Source: Thiomargarita sp.
Lineage (GTDB): Bacteria; Pseudomonadota; Gammaproteobacteria; Beggiatoales; Beggiatoaceae
Length of the DNA: 50,107 bases
Assembly (NCBI GenBank): GCA_022729575.1
Contig: DZAL01000004.1
Coordinates: 1-50,107, forward strand
Direction of reading: 5' to 3'
Under the pieces are notes generated by a model that worked only from the letters and a program-made list of their open reading frames with translations, was not told the DNA's origin and did not search any database. Below are positions 50,031 through 50,107 of this stretch, piece after piece. The position numbers were made by a program, and so were the translations under genes. Position 1 is the first letter of the stretch. Each line of letters starts with the position of its first letter.

Positions 50031-50107
50031 GCCGTTGCCTTTGGAGTCCGGACCGTTGCCTTTGGAGTCCGGACCGTTGCCTTTGGAGTCCGGACCGTTG
50101 CCTTTGG
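50031..50107. repeat. 21-bp tandem repeat running off the window edge
   Basis: Unit CCGTTGCCTTTGGAGTCCGGA, three full copies and a partial fourth cut by the window end. GGAGTCC links it to the GTTGGAGTCC family. About 40 bp upstream of the channel gene. Confidence 0.88.

Overview
The window looks like a chromosomal segment of a gammaproteobacterium. The core genes support this: yibN-like rhodanese, secB and gpsA are neighbours, and asd, fimV and truA lie in the order seen in Pseudomonas-like genomes. accA, a MoeB/ThiF protein, a tRNA with a CAU anticodon, an OmpA lipoprotein and an MscK-type channel are also present. Three things point (by inference, not proof) to the Thiotrichales, for example a Beggiatoa/Thioploca relative: AT-leaning codon use, many families of short palindromic intergenic repeats, and a dense block of toxin-antitoxin genes.

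Layout. 0-1 kb: SAM methyltransferase with a repeat-derived tail. 1-4.5 kb: small periplasmic protein and a secreted 622-residue protein. 4.5-7.3 kb: minus-strand cluster of an AAA ATPase (DUF3696 type), a probable PD-(D/E)xK nuclease and an overlapping beta-class DNA methyltransferase, a likely restriction-modification locus. 7.8-10.3 kb: secreted PKD protein. 10.6-15.0 kb: toxin-antitoxin block (orphan antitoxin-like genes, PIN/RHH, MNT/HEPN, HigB/HigA, MNT/truncated HEPN), separated by repeats. 15.1-17.1 kb: secreted 661-residue paralogue of the 622-residue protein, with the same type of promoter and terminator. 17.8-21.8 kb: glycosyltransferase, a DndC-like gene without other dnd genes, and a DUF3750 protein. 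21.9-25 kb: tRNA, then arsR - DUF2892 - rhodanese - secB - gpsA. 25-31.7 kb: accA, moeB, a REC-HPt / REC-PAS-GGDEF-EAL signalling pair, and an HlyD-type adaptor. 31.7-36.4 kb: small secreted proteins, OmpA lipoprotein, Old Yellow Enzyme homologue, LysM/FimV-like protein. 36.8-45.8 kb: truA, a CbiQ-like membrane protein, a very acidic 1541-residue FimV, asd, and a phosphopantetheinyl transferase. 46.4-50 kb: mechanosensitive channel.

The most striking feature is the repeat content. A 33-bp perfect or near-perfect palindrome (arms AGATTTGACAACTT / AAGTTGTCAAATCT) occurs about 35 times, only between 20.7 and 45.2 kb. It is mostly in intergenic arrays of 2-8 copies whose centre and spacer are specific to each locus, which implies local tandem amplification. 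The left half instead carries other families. Two 127-bp copies of one element are flanked by direct repeats of 5-6 bp (TAAGTA, TACTA). Four copies of a 102-105-bp element with AGTACTGAAGC-like ends sit between duplicated TA dinucleotides, as Tc1/mariner-type MITEs do. Several genes have start or stop regions made from these repeats, so many longest-ORF starts are artefacts. Such starts were moved to the first family-consistent ATG.
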